Shown here piece by piece: positions 16,783 through 25,085 of a stretch of 64,000 nucleotides of DNA. The translations under genes were made by a program, and so were the position numbers. The notes under the pieces were generated by a model that saw only the letters and a program-made list of their open reading frames with translations, was not told the DNA's origin and searched no databases. The DNA is from CALJFL01 sp047633055 (lineage in GTDB: Bacteria; Pseudomonadota; Gammaproteobacteria; Pseudomonadales; Halieaceae), in contig JBLIEI010000012.1 in NCBI GenBank assembly GCA_047633055.1, positions 12,191 to 76,190 on the forward strand. Reading direction: 5' to 3'. The number at the start of each line of letters is the position of its first letter. Position 1 is the stretch's first letter.

Positions 16783-18240
16783 GTGAACGACTCAGACATA
16801 CAGGCCCCGGCACAATGGAGTGACTTGCTGGCACGCGCCGTGGTTGAAGTGCGCGAGCTATTTGATCAGCATAAGGCAGAGTTGGCAGACGGCCTGGTCG
16901 ATGACTTCAAGCACCTGTTCAACGGTATCGTCCGCCTGCAAGAGTTTCTGTCGGGCTCTAGCGAGAATCAATCAACCCACGACCTGATGAATATACTGAC
17001 TGCGATCCGAGGCTATAGCGAGATGTTGCGCGAAGATCTTGAAAGCGGCCCCACCGATCTCGACGACAGCCTGACGCGGCTGCTGAGCGCCATCCAGACG
17101 GTGCACAGCGATGAAACCGGCAACGACGATAAGATTGAGACCGGCAGCCACCCTACAATAACTTCAGAGCCAGGATTCATTCTGGCAGTGGACGATTTGC
17201 TGGAAAACCGGGAGCTGGTGGCTCGCTATCTGTCACGCAGCGGCCATATGGTGGTTACCGCCGCCAGTGGCGAAGAGGCCCTACTCACCCTGGAAAACTC
17301 CGACGTGGATGTGGTCCTGCTAGACCTGGAGATGCCAGGCATGGACGGACGGCAGGTACTGAAGCAGATCAAGGAACACCCCGACTGGCGAGCGACACCC
17401 GTTATCGTCATCTCCGGACGCCAGGATATGGACGCTATCGTAGAATGTATCGAAGCGGGCGCGGATGATTATCTTTTCAAACCCTTTAACCCGGTGCTGC
17501 TGCAGGCGCGGATCAAGGCGGGTATCGAGCGTAAACGCTGGCACGATCGCGAGGCACAATACCGCCAGCAACTGGAGCGCAACGAGAAATTTATTCGCGC
17601 CACCTTTGGACGCTACCTATCAGACGAAATCGTCACTGAAATATTAGAGCAGCCCGAGGGACTGGAGTTGGGCGGAGTACTGCGCGAAGTCACTATTATG
17701 ATGTCAGACATTCGCGGATTCACCACGCTCAGCGAGCAACTCGCCCCGGACCAGGTGGTAAAAATGCTCAACCGCTACCTCGGCACCATGACCGAAATCA
17801 TCATGGCCAACCACGGGACTATCGATGAATTCATTGGCGACGCAATCCTAGCGGTTTTTGGTGCGCCACAAAGACGGGATGACGACGCCGACAACGCGAT
17901 GCGTTGCGCTCTGGCCATGCAGGCTGCGATGGATGACGTTAATCGCAAAAATGCGGCCGACGGATTACCTCAGGTACTTACCGGCATCGGCCTGAATACT
18001 GGCAAAGTAATCGCAGGGAATATCGGCTCAGAGCGGCGCAGTAAGTACGGGTTTGTGGGCCATCCGATGAATGTTACTTCGCGGATAGAAGATCTTTCAG
18101 CCGGTGGTGAAATATTGATTTCCGAAAGTACCCTGCAGAATCTCAGCGAGAAGTATGTGGTAGAAGATACCCGCGAACTGAAAGTCAAAGGGATAGAGGA
18201 ACTGGTCGTCATCCACCGGATAACAGGGGCATCAAGATGA
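16783..18240 (+). CDS. Receiver-class III nucleotidyl cyclase fusion
   Basis: Cytoplasmic signalling protein of about 485 residues. The N-terminal helical region carries HDLMNILTAIRGYSEML near 66-82, resembling a histidine-kinase H-box without the kinase domain. A receiver follows (about 132-250, phospho-Asp181 in LLDLEMPG), then a coiled linker and a class III cyclase domain (about 300-470). Metal ligands are Asp309 (SDIRGFT) and Asp353 (FIGDAI); Asn430 and Arg434 are present. The two purine-specifying positions are Glu349 and Gly423 instead of the adenylate-type Lys and Asp/Thr. GTG 16783 is preferred because a TATACT box at 16740-16745 would leave the earlier TTG (16753) leaderless. It overlaps the next gene by 4 bases. 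Confidence 0.9.
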   Translation: MNDSDIQAPAQWSDLLARAVVEVRELFDQHKAELADGLVDDFKHLFNGIVRLQEFLSGSSENQSTHDLMNILTAIRGYSEMLREDLESGPTDLDDSLTRLLSAIQTVHSDETGNDDKIETGSHPTITSEPGFILAVDDLLENRELVARYLSRSGHMVVTAASGEEALLTLENSDVDVVLLDLEMPGMDGRQVLKQIKEHPDWRATPVIVISGRQDMDAIVECIEAGADDYLFKPFNPVLLQARIKAGIERKRWHDREAQYRQQLERNEKFIRATFGRYLSDEIVTEILEQPEGLELGGVLREVTIMMSDIRGFTTLSEQLAPDQVVKMLNRYLGTMTEIIMANHGTIDEFIGDAILAVFGAPQRRDDDADNAMRCALAMQAAMDDVNRKNAADGLPQVLTGIGLNTGKVIAGNIGSERRSKYGFVGHPMNVTSRIEDLSAGGEILISESTLQNLSEKYVVEDTRELKVKGIEELVVIHRITGASR

Positions 18241-18611
18241 GCAATGACAACCCCATTTTGCTAGTTGAAGACAACGTGCTAAACCGCGATATGTTGATCC
18301 GTAGACTCAACCGTGCCGGTATCGATGTGATCTTCGCGGAAGACGGCCAGCAAGCTCTGAATAAAATGATTGAGGAACAACCACGACTGGTGTTAATGGA
18401 TATGAACCTTCCAGTCCTGGACGGTTGGTCAGCCTGCCGCCAGGCTCGCCAGGACGACCGCATCAAGCATATTCCCATTATTGCCCTCACCGCACACGCC
18501 ATGGAGGCAGACCGGCTCGACGCACTGAAGGCGGGCTGTGATGACTACGCGACCAAGCCCATCGATTTCCCCGGATTGTTGATAAAGATAGGCAAGCTCG
18601 CCCGCTCATGA
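18237..18611 (+). CDS. Single-domain response regulator (DivK/CheY-like)
   Basis: Stand-alone receiver of 124 residues: acidic pair Glu11-Asp12 (LLVEDN), phospho-acceptor Asp55 (LMDMNLP), Thr in ALTAHA and the conserved Lys in TKPID. There is no output domain, so it probably relays phosphate or acts by protein contact. ATGA overlaps couple it to the cyclase upstream and the kinase downstream, so the three are likely one translationally coupled signalling unit. Confidence 0.93.
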   Translation: MSNDNPILLVEDNVLNRDMLIRRLNRAGIDVIFAEDGQQALNKMIEEQPRLVLMDMNLPVLDGWSACRQARQDDRIKHIPIIALTAHAMEADRLDALKAGCDDYATKPIDFPGLLIKIGKLARS

Positions 18612-20137
18612 GCCTGAGACGCCGACTCACCCTCGCCCTAGTCACCATTCTTATATTGTTCGCGGCTAACGTCGCTACCCACTTCTGGGGTAGCTTTTCG
18701 CGGAACGAAAGTATGCTCGCCTACCGCAATTCAGTCACCGCAGCGCAGCTTTCTGCGCAAGTGGAGCAGATGTTGATCAATCAACGCCAGCAAACTCTGG
18801 TACTGTCAACGCTCAGAGAGACCGCTGAAGACAAGCTGGATGAGCAGGAGTTTGAGCAGGCAGTCAGCGACATCGATACCATCAGTACTGCCGTCAAAAA
18901 TCTCGGCGACCTGAGCCATGACGTGACCCAGCTGCACTACCAGAGACTGCAGAAAAGCAGCGACAATTTATTGGTGGGCTGGTACGCGTTTTATCAAAAT
19001 TATAATGATGTAGACTACAAGGACGACATAAACGACCCCCTGCCCTACCTGGAAGCCAGCCAACGACTGAAGGAACTAGAACAGCGTCAGGCTTTTATCG
19101 CCGTGCAGCGAGCCAGCATCATCGACCGCACTATCGCGCTCACTGATCGCATTACGGTGATTGGGTTTGTCGCCTCAATTTTTCTTACTGCAATCCTCGG
19201 TTTCTTTCTGTTGCGCTATACCAGCACCTCTTTGAATCGACTGAAGCTGGGCGCCGAGCGCATTGGCAGTGGAGACCTCAACTTTCGTATCGATAATATC
19301 GACGACAAGGGTGAGCTGGGTTTACTGGCGACAGCGTTCAACGACATGTCCGACAAGCTCAGGAATGCTATCTATGATGTCAGTCGTGCCAGAGACATGG
19401 CTGATGAGGCCAATGCAGCCAAGAGTATCTTCCTGGCCAATGTCAGCCATGAACTGCGCACTCCGCTCAACGCCATCATTGGCTACAGCGAAATGCTGCA
19501 CGATGAACTGGATGACAGCCGCGAGGTAGACAGGCCGCAATTTCAGCGCGATCTGGACAAAATTGTGTTATCTGGCCGCCAATTGCTGACTTTGATCAAC
19601 GACATACTGGATCTGTCCAAAATTGAAACCGGGAAAATGTCCCTGCACTGCGAGATGTTTAACCCTGGCGAGCTGATTAGCCAGGTTGGCGACGCCCTGG
19701 CGCCACTGGTCAACGATGGCAATAATGTCCTACAGTTACCGAACTTCAATCAATTACCCGACCTATATAACGATAAGGCCAAGTTCCGGCAGGTCATCAC
19801 CAACCTGATGAGCAACGCGTGCAAATTCACCCACAATGGCTATATCAGTTGGTCGGCGGGGCCGGTGGAGGGACGTGACGGCTGGTATCAGTTCTCTGTG
19901 TGCGACACGGGTATCGGCATGAACAGCGAACAGCAAAAAAACGTATTTGAAGCATTTGTGCAAGCGGAAAGCTCTACCAGCGCAAACTACGGTGGTACGG
20001 GCTTGGGTCTGGCTATTTGCCGCGAATACTGCGAGTTAATGGGCGGCACTATTTCGATCGAGAGCGAATCCGGCAAGGGTGCTACTTTTACTATTGTCCT
20101 ACCTTCTGACCCAGAGTTAGCTCACGTAGTCGCTTAA
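18608..20137 (+). CDS. Membrane sensor histidine kinase (HAMP-HisKA-HATPase)
   Basis: Sensor kinase of 509 residues. Transmembrane helices lie near 7-27 and 183-203, flanking a periplasmic helical sensor region of about 155 residues that resembles four-helix-bundle sensors. HAMP follows (about 204-256), then HisKA with phospho-acceptor His281 (NVSHELRTPLNAIIGYSEML) and a HATPase_c domain with N box (LMSNACKFT), DTGIGM and GGTGLGLAI. It has no receiver of its own; the DivK-like protein and the receiver-cyclase encoded just upstream are the likely partners. The GYSEML of its H-box is also present in the cyclase N-terminus. The 3' end overlaps the convergent lipoprotein gene by 47 bases. Confidence 0.94.
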   Translation: MSLRRRLTLALVTILILFAANVATHFWGSFSRNESMLAYRNSVTAAQLSAQVEQMLINQRQQTLVLSTLRETAEDKLDEQEFEQAVSDIDTISTAVKNLGDLSHDVTQLHYQRLQKSSDNLLVGWYAFYQNYNDVDYKDDINDPLPYLEASQRLKELEQRQAFIAVQRASIIDRTIALTDRITVIGFVASIFLTAILGFFLLRYTSTSLNRLKLGAERIGSGDLNFRIDNIDDKGELGLLATAFNDMSDKLRNAIYDVSRARDMADEANAAKSIFLANVSHELRTPLNAIIGYSEMLHDELDDSREVDRPQFQRDLDKIVLSGRQLLTLINDILDLSKIETGKMSLHCEMFNPGELISQVGDALAPLVNDGNNVLQLPNFNQLPDLYNDKAKFRQVITNLMSNACKFTHNGYISWSAGPVEGRDGWYQFSVCDTGIGMNSEQQKNVFEAFVQAESSTSANYGGTGLGLAICREYCELMGGTISIESESGKGATFTIVLPSDPELAHVVA

Positions 20138-20687
20138 GGGCCTCCTCTCGCTTTTTCAGATCTGCCCTCAAGATTGCATTATTATTTTCGAGATCTTTGA
20201 TATGACGTTGAGATACGTCGAATGAGGCAAGCGACTGGGCCATAATAAGTGTTTGCTCATGCACTTTAAGGTCTCTTGAATACGTCTTTCTGAGACCCCA
20301 ATAACTCTTACGAGCCTCTGCAGGATCATAAAAAGGGCTGGCGCTCAAAGTACTGATGTACGCAATGGCGATTCCCGCCTCCCACTCTGCGGTTCCCGTT
20401 TTTTCGAGGCGTTGATAGCGCTGAAAGTGCTGCACCCCTTCAATGTGATCTCCTTCGGCCAGAGCTTTAAAACCGCGCTCTAGAAAGGTGTAATCAGTCG
20501 AGTCTTCTACCACGCAGATACAATCTTCTTCCTGCGACAGGTTAAGCGTCAATTCGGGCACTTCTCCCGGTTCGATCGCGTCGGGTTCCACCTGTTCTAG
20601 CGGCGCAGTTTGACAGGCCTGTAGCACGGAGGCCAACGCCAGCGTCGTTATCGCTCGCTTAATTTTATGTGGCACTCTTTGTGGCAC
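20091..20687 (-). CDS. Predicted lipoprotein of unknown function, coiled-coil C-terminus (QseG-like?)
   Basis: 198 residues from GTG 20687, with AGGAAG at good spacing. A signal peptide ends in a lipobox LQAC near residue 25, so it should be an outer-membrane or periplasmic lipoprotein. The middle (about 65-150) is helical and TPR-like, and the last 40 residues form a charged coiled coil (LENNNAILRADLKKREEALK). The layout recalls YfhG/QseG, lipoproteins encoded beside sensor kinases, and a sensor kinase gene does converge on it here. That resemblance is weak and only suggestive. It lies downstream of lysS with a 74-base gap. Confidence 0.75.
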   Translation of the reverse strand: MPQRVPHKIKRAITTLALASVLQACQTAPLEQVEPDAIEPGEVPELTLNLSQEEDCICVVEDSTDYTFLERGFKALAEGDHIEGVQHFQRYQRLEKTGTAEWEAGIAIAYISTLSASPFYDPAEARKSYWGLRKTYSRDLKVHEQTLIMAQSLASFDVSQRHIKDLENNNAILRADLKKREEALKRLRELTLGQKVGQ

Positions 20688-20761
20688 ATCTACTTCCTCA
20701 GAATAGTAATGTGCGCTGAGTGTAGCACCTAAGGTCGAAAGACGAAAAGTCGCCGAACATC

Positions 20762-22270
20762 TTATTCTGGCCGCATGTGAGGAAACAACAACACATCCCG
20801 AATTGACACAGAATCCGTCAGCAGCATTACCAGACGATCGATACCGATACCCTCTCCCGTCGTCGGTGGCATACCGTATTCCAGAGCACGCACATAATCG
20901 TGATCGTAGTGCATGGCTTCTTCGTCGCCAGCGTCTTTTTCGGCGACCTGCGCCCTGAACCGTTCTGCCTGATCTTCTGCGTCATTAAGTTCTGAAAAAC
21001 CATTCGCCAGTTCCCGGCCACCGACAAAGAACTCGAAGCGATCGGTGACAAACGGGTCGTCATCATTGCGCCTGGCCAGTGGCGACACTTCTGTCGGGTA
21101 AGCGGTGATAAATGTGGGCTGGTCGAGTAAATGCTCTACCGTTTTCTCAAAAATTTCGATCTGCACCTTGCCCAACCCCCAGCTGCCTTTCAGCTGAATA
21201 CCCAGCCCTTTTGCCAGCTCTCTGGCTGCACCTTCGTCGGCGAGTTGTTCGGCAGTAATTTCGCCGTTGTAATGGAGAATCGAATCAAACACGCTAATGC
21301 GAACAAAGGGCTGAGAAAAATCATAACTACTGCCCTGATAATTAACCACCGTACTACCCACCACACTCTCGGTTAGTTGGCGCAGCATATCTTCGGTCAG
21401 GTCCATGGCGTCGCGGTAGTCGGCGTAAGCCCAGTAGAACTCCAACATGGTGAATTCTGGATTGTGACGCGTGGACAAACCCTCGTTGCGGAAGCTTCGA
21501 TTAATTTCAAAGACCCGCTCGAACCCACCCACCGTGAGGCGCTTCAAGTAAAGCTCAGGGGCAATTCGCAGATACATGTCCATATCAAGGCTATTGTGAT
21601 GCGTCACGAATGGTTTGGCTGCCGCCCCACCCGGAATGACGTGCATCATAGGGGTTTCCACCTCCATAAAATCGCGAGCGTGCATGTAGTCGCGAATGAA
21701 GTTAATGATTCGCGATCGGGTACGAAACACCTCTCGGGATTCAGAATTTACAATCAAATCGACGTAGCGCTGACGGTAACGCAGCTCCTGATCTGATAGT
21801 CCGTGGTATTTGTCCGGCAGGGGCCGCAAAGCCTTGGTCAACAAGCGAGCCTCCTCCATATTGATATACAGATCGCCCTTGCCAGACTTGTGGATGGGAC
21901 CGGTGGCGGCCACGATATCACCAAGGTCCCAGCTTTTTATCTCGGCCAGAGTATCTTCATGCAGCCCTTTCCTGTTGACGTACAGCTGAATAGTGTCAGA
22001 ACCATCCTGAATCAACAGGAAAGACCCGCGATTGCGTATCAACCTGCCGGCCACCGCGTATTGGGTGTTGGCTGTTTCCAGCGTCTGCTTGTCTAACTCG
22101 CCATACTGCTGCTGCAGTTCAGCGGCCAGCGCGGTGCGCCGAAAATCATTGGGAAAAGCATTGCGCGTCTTGCGAATTTCAGCCAGCTTGGCCCGCCGCT
22201 CGGCAATCAGCTTGTTCTCATCAAACTTGCCGTCAACCGGGCCATCAAGGTTCGCGTTTTTATCACTCAT
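20762..22270 (-). CDS. lysS: Lysyl-tRNA synthetase, class II
   Basis: Charges tRNA-Lys with lysine. Length 502 residues. The N-terminal anticodon-binding OB-fold lies at about 60-150; class II motif 2 reads FRNEGLSTRHNPEFTMLEFY and motif 3 reads GIGIDRLVMLLTD near the C-terminus (MRPE end). It lies 12 bases downstream of prfB, the same prfB-lysS order as in E. coli, so the two are probably co-transcribed. Confidence 0.98.
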   Translation of the reverse strand: MSDKNANLDGPVDGKFDENKLIAERRAKLAEIRKTRNAFPNDFRRTALAAELQQQYGELDKQTLETANTQYAVAGRLIRNRGSFLLIQDGSDTIQLYVNRKGLHEDTLAEIKSWDLGDIVAATGPIHKSGKGDLYINMEEARLLTKALRPLPDKYHGLSDQELRYRQRYVDLIVNSESREVFRTRSRIINFIRDYMHARDFMEVETPMMHVIPGGAAAKPFVTHHNSLDMDMYLRIAPELYLKRLTVGGFERVFEINRSFRNEGLSTRHNPEFTMLEFYWAYADYRDAMDLTEDMLRQLTESVVGSTVVNYQGSSYDFSQPFVRISVFDSILHYNGEITAEQLADEGAARELAKGLGIQLKGSWGLGKVQIEIFEKTVEHLLDQPTFITAYPTEVSPLARRNDDDPFVTDRFEFFVGGRELANGFSELNDAEDQAERFRAQVAEKDAGDEEAMHYDHDYVRALEYGMPPTTGEGIGIDRLVMLLTDSVSIRDVLLFPHMRPE

Positions 22271-22282
22271 TTCTTCTACCTG

Positions 22283-23381
22283 TTACAGCCCGCTTTTCAG
22301 CGAAGCCTCCATGAACTGGTCAATTGCCCCATCAAGTACTGCCTGCGTATTACTGGTTTCCACCCCGGTGCGTAAATCCTTAATACGCGAGGCGTCCAGC
22401 ACATACGAACGAATTTGACTACCCCAACCAATATCGGCCTTGCTGTCTTCCATTATCTGTTTTTCTTCGTTGCGCTTGAGTACTTCCATTTCGTACAACT
22501 TGCCCCGCAGCAACTTCATCGCGTTGTCGCGGTTCTGGTGCTGCGAGCGCTCTGTTTGGCACTGCACCACAGTACCCGATGGCAGGTGAGTCAAACGCAC
22601 TGCAGAATCGGTTTTGTTAACGTGCTGACCACCGGCACCACTAGCGCGGTAGGTATCTACGCGAAGGTCCGCAGGATTGATTTCAATCTCAATATCGTCG
22701 TCTATCTCTGGTGACACAAAAACCGACGCAAAAGACGTATGTCGCCGATTGCCGGAATCGAAGGGCGATTTACGCACCAGCCGGTGGACACCCGTTTCGG
22801 TGCGCAACCAACCAAAAGCATACTCGCCCTGGAACTTGATGGTGGCGCTTTTGATACCGGCCACATCACCACCAGAAACCTCCACAAGTTCCGTTTTGAA
22901 GTCGTGTGCGTCACCCCAGCGCAGATACATACGCAACATCATTTCGGCCCAGTCCTGGGCCTCGGTGCCACCGGAACCGGACTGGATGTCCAAGAAGGCG
23001 TTGTTGGCGTCCATTTCTCCATCGAACATGCGCCGAAACTCGAGTTGTTCAAGCAAACTGACCATGGCGCCTATCTCGCCGCGAATCTCCTCGACCGTAT
23101 CTTCATCGTCCTCAGACGCGGCCATTTCCAGCAAATCGCTGGCGTCTGCAACACTGGTGTCGAGACTTTCAATGGTATGGACTATGGCTTCCAGTGAGGA
23201 TTGCTCACGGCCCAATTCCTGCGCCCGGGCCGGATCGTCCCAAACACTGGGCTCAGCGAGTTCCAGTCCTACTTCAGAGAGGCGGTCTTTGCGATTAGCA
23301 AAGTCAAAGATACCCCCTGAGCACGTCGGTGCGCGCGGTGATGTCCTTGAGCGTTTGTACCAATGGGTTGATCTCTAACAT
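22283..23381 (-). CDS. prfB: Peptide chain release factor 2, with programmed +1 frameshift
   Basis: Terminates translation at UGA and UAA. Translation starts at ATG 23381, reads 25 codons, meets an in-frame TGA (23304-23306) and must shift +1 to continue to 22283, giving 365 residues, the E. coli length. The downstream frame carries the SPF anticodon-recognition tripeptide (VRKSPFDS) and the GGQ hydrolysis motif (SGAGGQHVNK). Reading only the downstream ORF from 23215 would wrongly drop the first 55 residues. It is autoregulated through RF2 abundance, as known for the family. A TTGACA -35 at 23422-23427 is a possible promoter, with a weak -10. Confidence 0.97.
23303..23318 (-). promoter_or_regulatory. 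RF2 programmed +1 frameshift site
   Basis: Minus-strand sequence AGG GGG TAT CTT TGA C. The AGGGGG is the internal Shine-Dalgarno-like stimulator, CTT is the slippery Leu codon and TGA C is the poor stop context. The arrangement and codon position (TGA at codon 26) match E. coli prfB. The shift skips the T at 23306. Confidence 0.96.
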
Positions 23382-23497
23382 GTGTCCGTCTCTGGGGGCC
23401 GCAGTATCCGCGGCACAATATTGTCAATGCGTTAAACGCGGGGCATTTTAACGCAGGGGGCGACAACAGGGAATGCAGGGGAAGTGGCAATAGTGCC

Positions 23498-24628
23498 TCA
23501 GAAGCGATTCAGCACAAAGCCGATCAGCATAATCTGGGGGACGGCCACCAGTGGCAGGAATAGAGCAATCTTCCAGGACTTCGTGGTATCACGAAGGGAC
23601 ATCAGCTCGGTATAGTCGGTGGCCACTCCCGCCATCAGAAAGGTAAAACTGTTGCCGGGTGCCGCGGCCCGGTTCATCAAATCCGCCGCGATGGGCGTAG
23701 CACCCTCCGAACATACCTCGATAATCGTAGCCGCCAACAGGGTCAACCAGAGGCCGGCAAAGGTAGCGCCAAACCAAGTCGCAAAGGCGTCCGCGGGCAC
23801 GAAAGCTCGAATCAGAGCCGCCAAAATCAAACCAAACAAGGCCCAGCGAATAACCACCCGCGAGCCTTCCAGACCATCTCGCAGCAAAGCGCCGGTACCA
23901 ACAAAAGAGAGACGAATACCTGCGCGAAACTCCGACCACATCTCCCTTAGAGGGCGCTCTTCACCTAATTCCTCGCGCCAGGGGTTAGTCGGTAGCTGGC
24001 CTGCGGAGACCAACTTATCGAAGATCAGTCCGGTAATGATGCCAATCACCAATGACAACAGGATAAACAACAGCGTCCAACCCCAACCAATCAGGCCGAT
24101 CAAAATAAGGGTGAGGGAAATAGAGTTCCACGGGCTAGCCAGTAAAAATGCCATCACCTGTCCCACCGAGGCGCCTCGCTCGTAGAGCTTCATGCCGACG
24201 GCCAGGATGCCGTGGCTGCATAAATCGAGACAGACACCAGCCAGTGTTGCCCGAAACATACCAGTTAAGCCGGCGTCGCGGCCCAGCACGCCCAACACTA
24301 ACTCCCTCGGGATACGGGCCAGCAGCCCGACAAAAACAACACCCAGAGCCAGGCCCCACCACATCAGGTTAAACAATTCGAAAATGCTGCGGGTGAATAT
24401 AGCCACGGGCGAGCCATGCTGGTGATCACCGGAAACGACAACCTCAGGACTCAGCACCCCCCCCCCATAAGCGAGGATTACCACACCCAAACACACCCAG
24501 AAAAAATAGTCGGTGCGCGCCGGCTGCTCACAACAACGGGATTCAGGCGCCTCTGCGGAATGACAGGCTGCCTGGGCAGAGCTACTGCATTCTCCGGGGC
24601 TCTCCTGAGTAGTGCGGGTATTACTCAT
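23498..24628 (-). CDS. ArsP/DUF318-family permease with Cys-rich N-terminus
   Basis: Integral membrane permease of 376 residues with about 8-10 hydrophobic segments, of the UPF0718/ArsP (DUF318) type: two halves, each with a LASPWNS- or GVATD-like motif. The first 40 residues are soluble and rich in possible metal ligands (Cys14, Cys22, His23, Cys32, Cys33). I chose ATG 24628 because GGGGAAG is well placed for it. It overlaps the end of the upstream CueR-like gene by 8 bases and shares its promoter. Family members include methylarsenite exporters, but the CueR-type partner points to a monovalent metal such as copper. The substrate is unproven. Confidence 0.8.
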   Translation of the reverse strand: MSNTRTTQESPGECSSSAQAACHSAEAPESRCCEQPARTDYFFWVCLGVVILAYGGGVLSPEVVVSGDHQHGSPVAIFTRSIFELFNLMWWGLALGVVFVGLLARIPRELVLGVLGRDAGLTGMFRATLAGVCLDLCSHGILAVGMKLYERGASVGQVMAFLLASPWNSISLTLILIGLIGWGWTLLFILLSLVIGIITGLIFDKLVSAGQLPTNPWREELGEERPLREMWSEFRAGIRLSFVGTGALLRDGLEGSRVVIRWALFGLILAALIRAFVPADAFATWFGATFAGLWLTLLAATIIEVCSEGATPIAADLMNRAAAPGNSFTFLMAGVATDYTELMSLRDTTKSWKIALFLPLVAVPQIMLIGFVLNRF

Positions 24629-25028
24629 GCCCTGCATCTTCCCCGTGAATCAATTCATCCAAAATCGCACATTCGGGGCCTTCATCTCCATTACAGCGCG
24701 TCGCCATGCCCGCAAGCACCTGCTGCATCCCTTGTAGTTGTTCAATACGCAGCTGCAATTGCTGGCTTTTATCCAACACGAGGTTTCTGGCGTGGGCGCT
24801 CTGCCGGTGCTTATTACGCAGCAGTTTCAGGAGTTGGCGGGACTCCTCAAGATCGAAACCTACCTCTCTCGACCGACCCAAAAAACGCAGCTCGCCCAAC
24901 GCCCGCCCATCGTACTGACGATAACCGTTTGCATTGCGGGCCGCCGGGGCTAGCAGGCCAATGTCTTCGTAATAGCGGATTGTTTTACTGCTCAGGCCGC
25001 TACGGCGGGCAGCTTCAGAAATATTCAT
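24621..25028 (-). CDS. cueR: MerR family regulator, CueR type
   Basis: 135-residue metalloregulator from ATG 25028 (GGAG seven bases upstream). The N-terminal winged helix reads MNISEAARRSGLSSKTIRYYEDIGLL, followed by a long dimerisation helix. Numbering coincides with E. coli CueR at every metal-specificity position: Ser77 (RQSAHA), Cys112 and Cys120 (RCNGDEGPEC). This pattern is known to select monovalent ions (Cu, Ag, Au) over divalent ones. It is co-transcribed with the permease from a promoter whose dyad it should bind. Confidence 0.9.
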   Translation of the reverse strand: MNISEAARRSGLSSKTIRYYEDIGLLAPAARNANGYRQYDGRALGELRFLGRSREVGFDLEESRQLLKLLRNKHRQSAHARNLVLDKSQQLQLRIEQLQGMQQVLAGMATRCNGDEGPECAILDELIHGEDAGHE

Positions 25029-25054
25029 TGGCATCTCCATCTTGCAATGGAGCT

Positions 25055-25085
25055 AATGTAAACCTTACAGTGACTGGAAGGTCAA
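25055..25085 (-). promoter_or_regulatory. MerR-type promoter with 19-bp spacer and CueR-box-like dyad
   Basis: Minus strand: -35 TTGACC (25080-25085), a 19-bp spacer and -10 TACATT (25055-25060). The spacer carries the dyad CCTTCCAG-TCA-CTGTAAGG, close to the CueR site of E. coli copA. The overlong spacer is the hallmark of promoters activated by MerR proteins through DNA untwisting. The TGA inside TTGACC is the recJ stop codon. Confidence 0.85.

Noticed and set aside
22283..23215. Truncated RF2 gene or pseudogene
   Set aside because: The apparent truncation is the programmed frameshift; the 25-codon leader and slippery site are intact upstream.
23429..23454. Inverted repeat GCGTTAAA / TTTAACGC upstream of prfB
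   Set aside because: It has an 8-bp stem but no T-run on either strand, and it overlaps the probable prfB promoter region. Not called a terminator.
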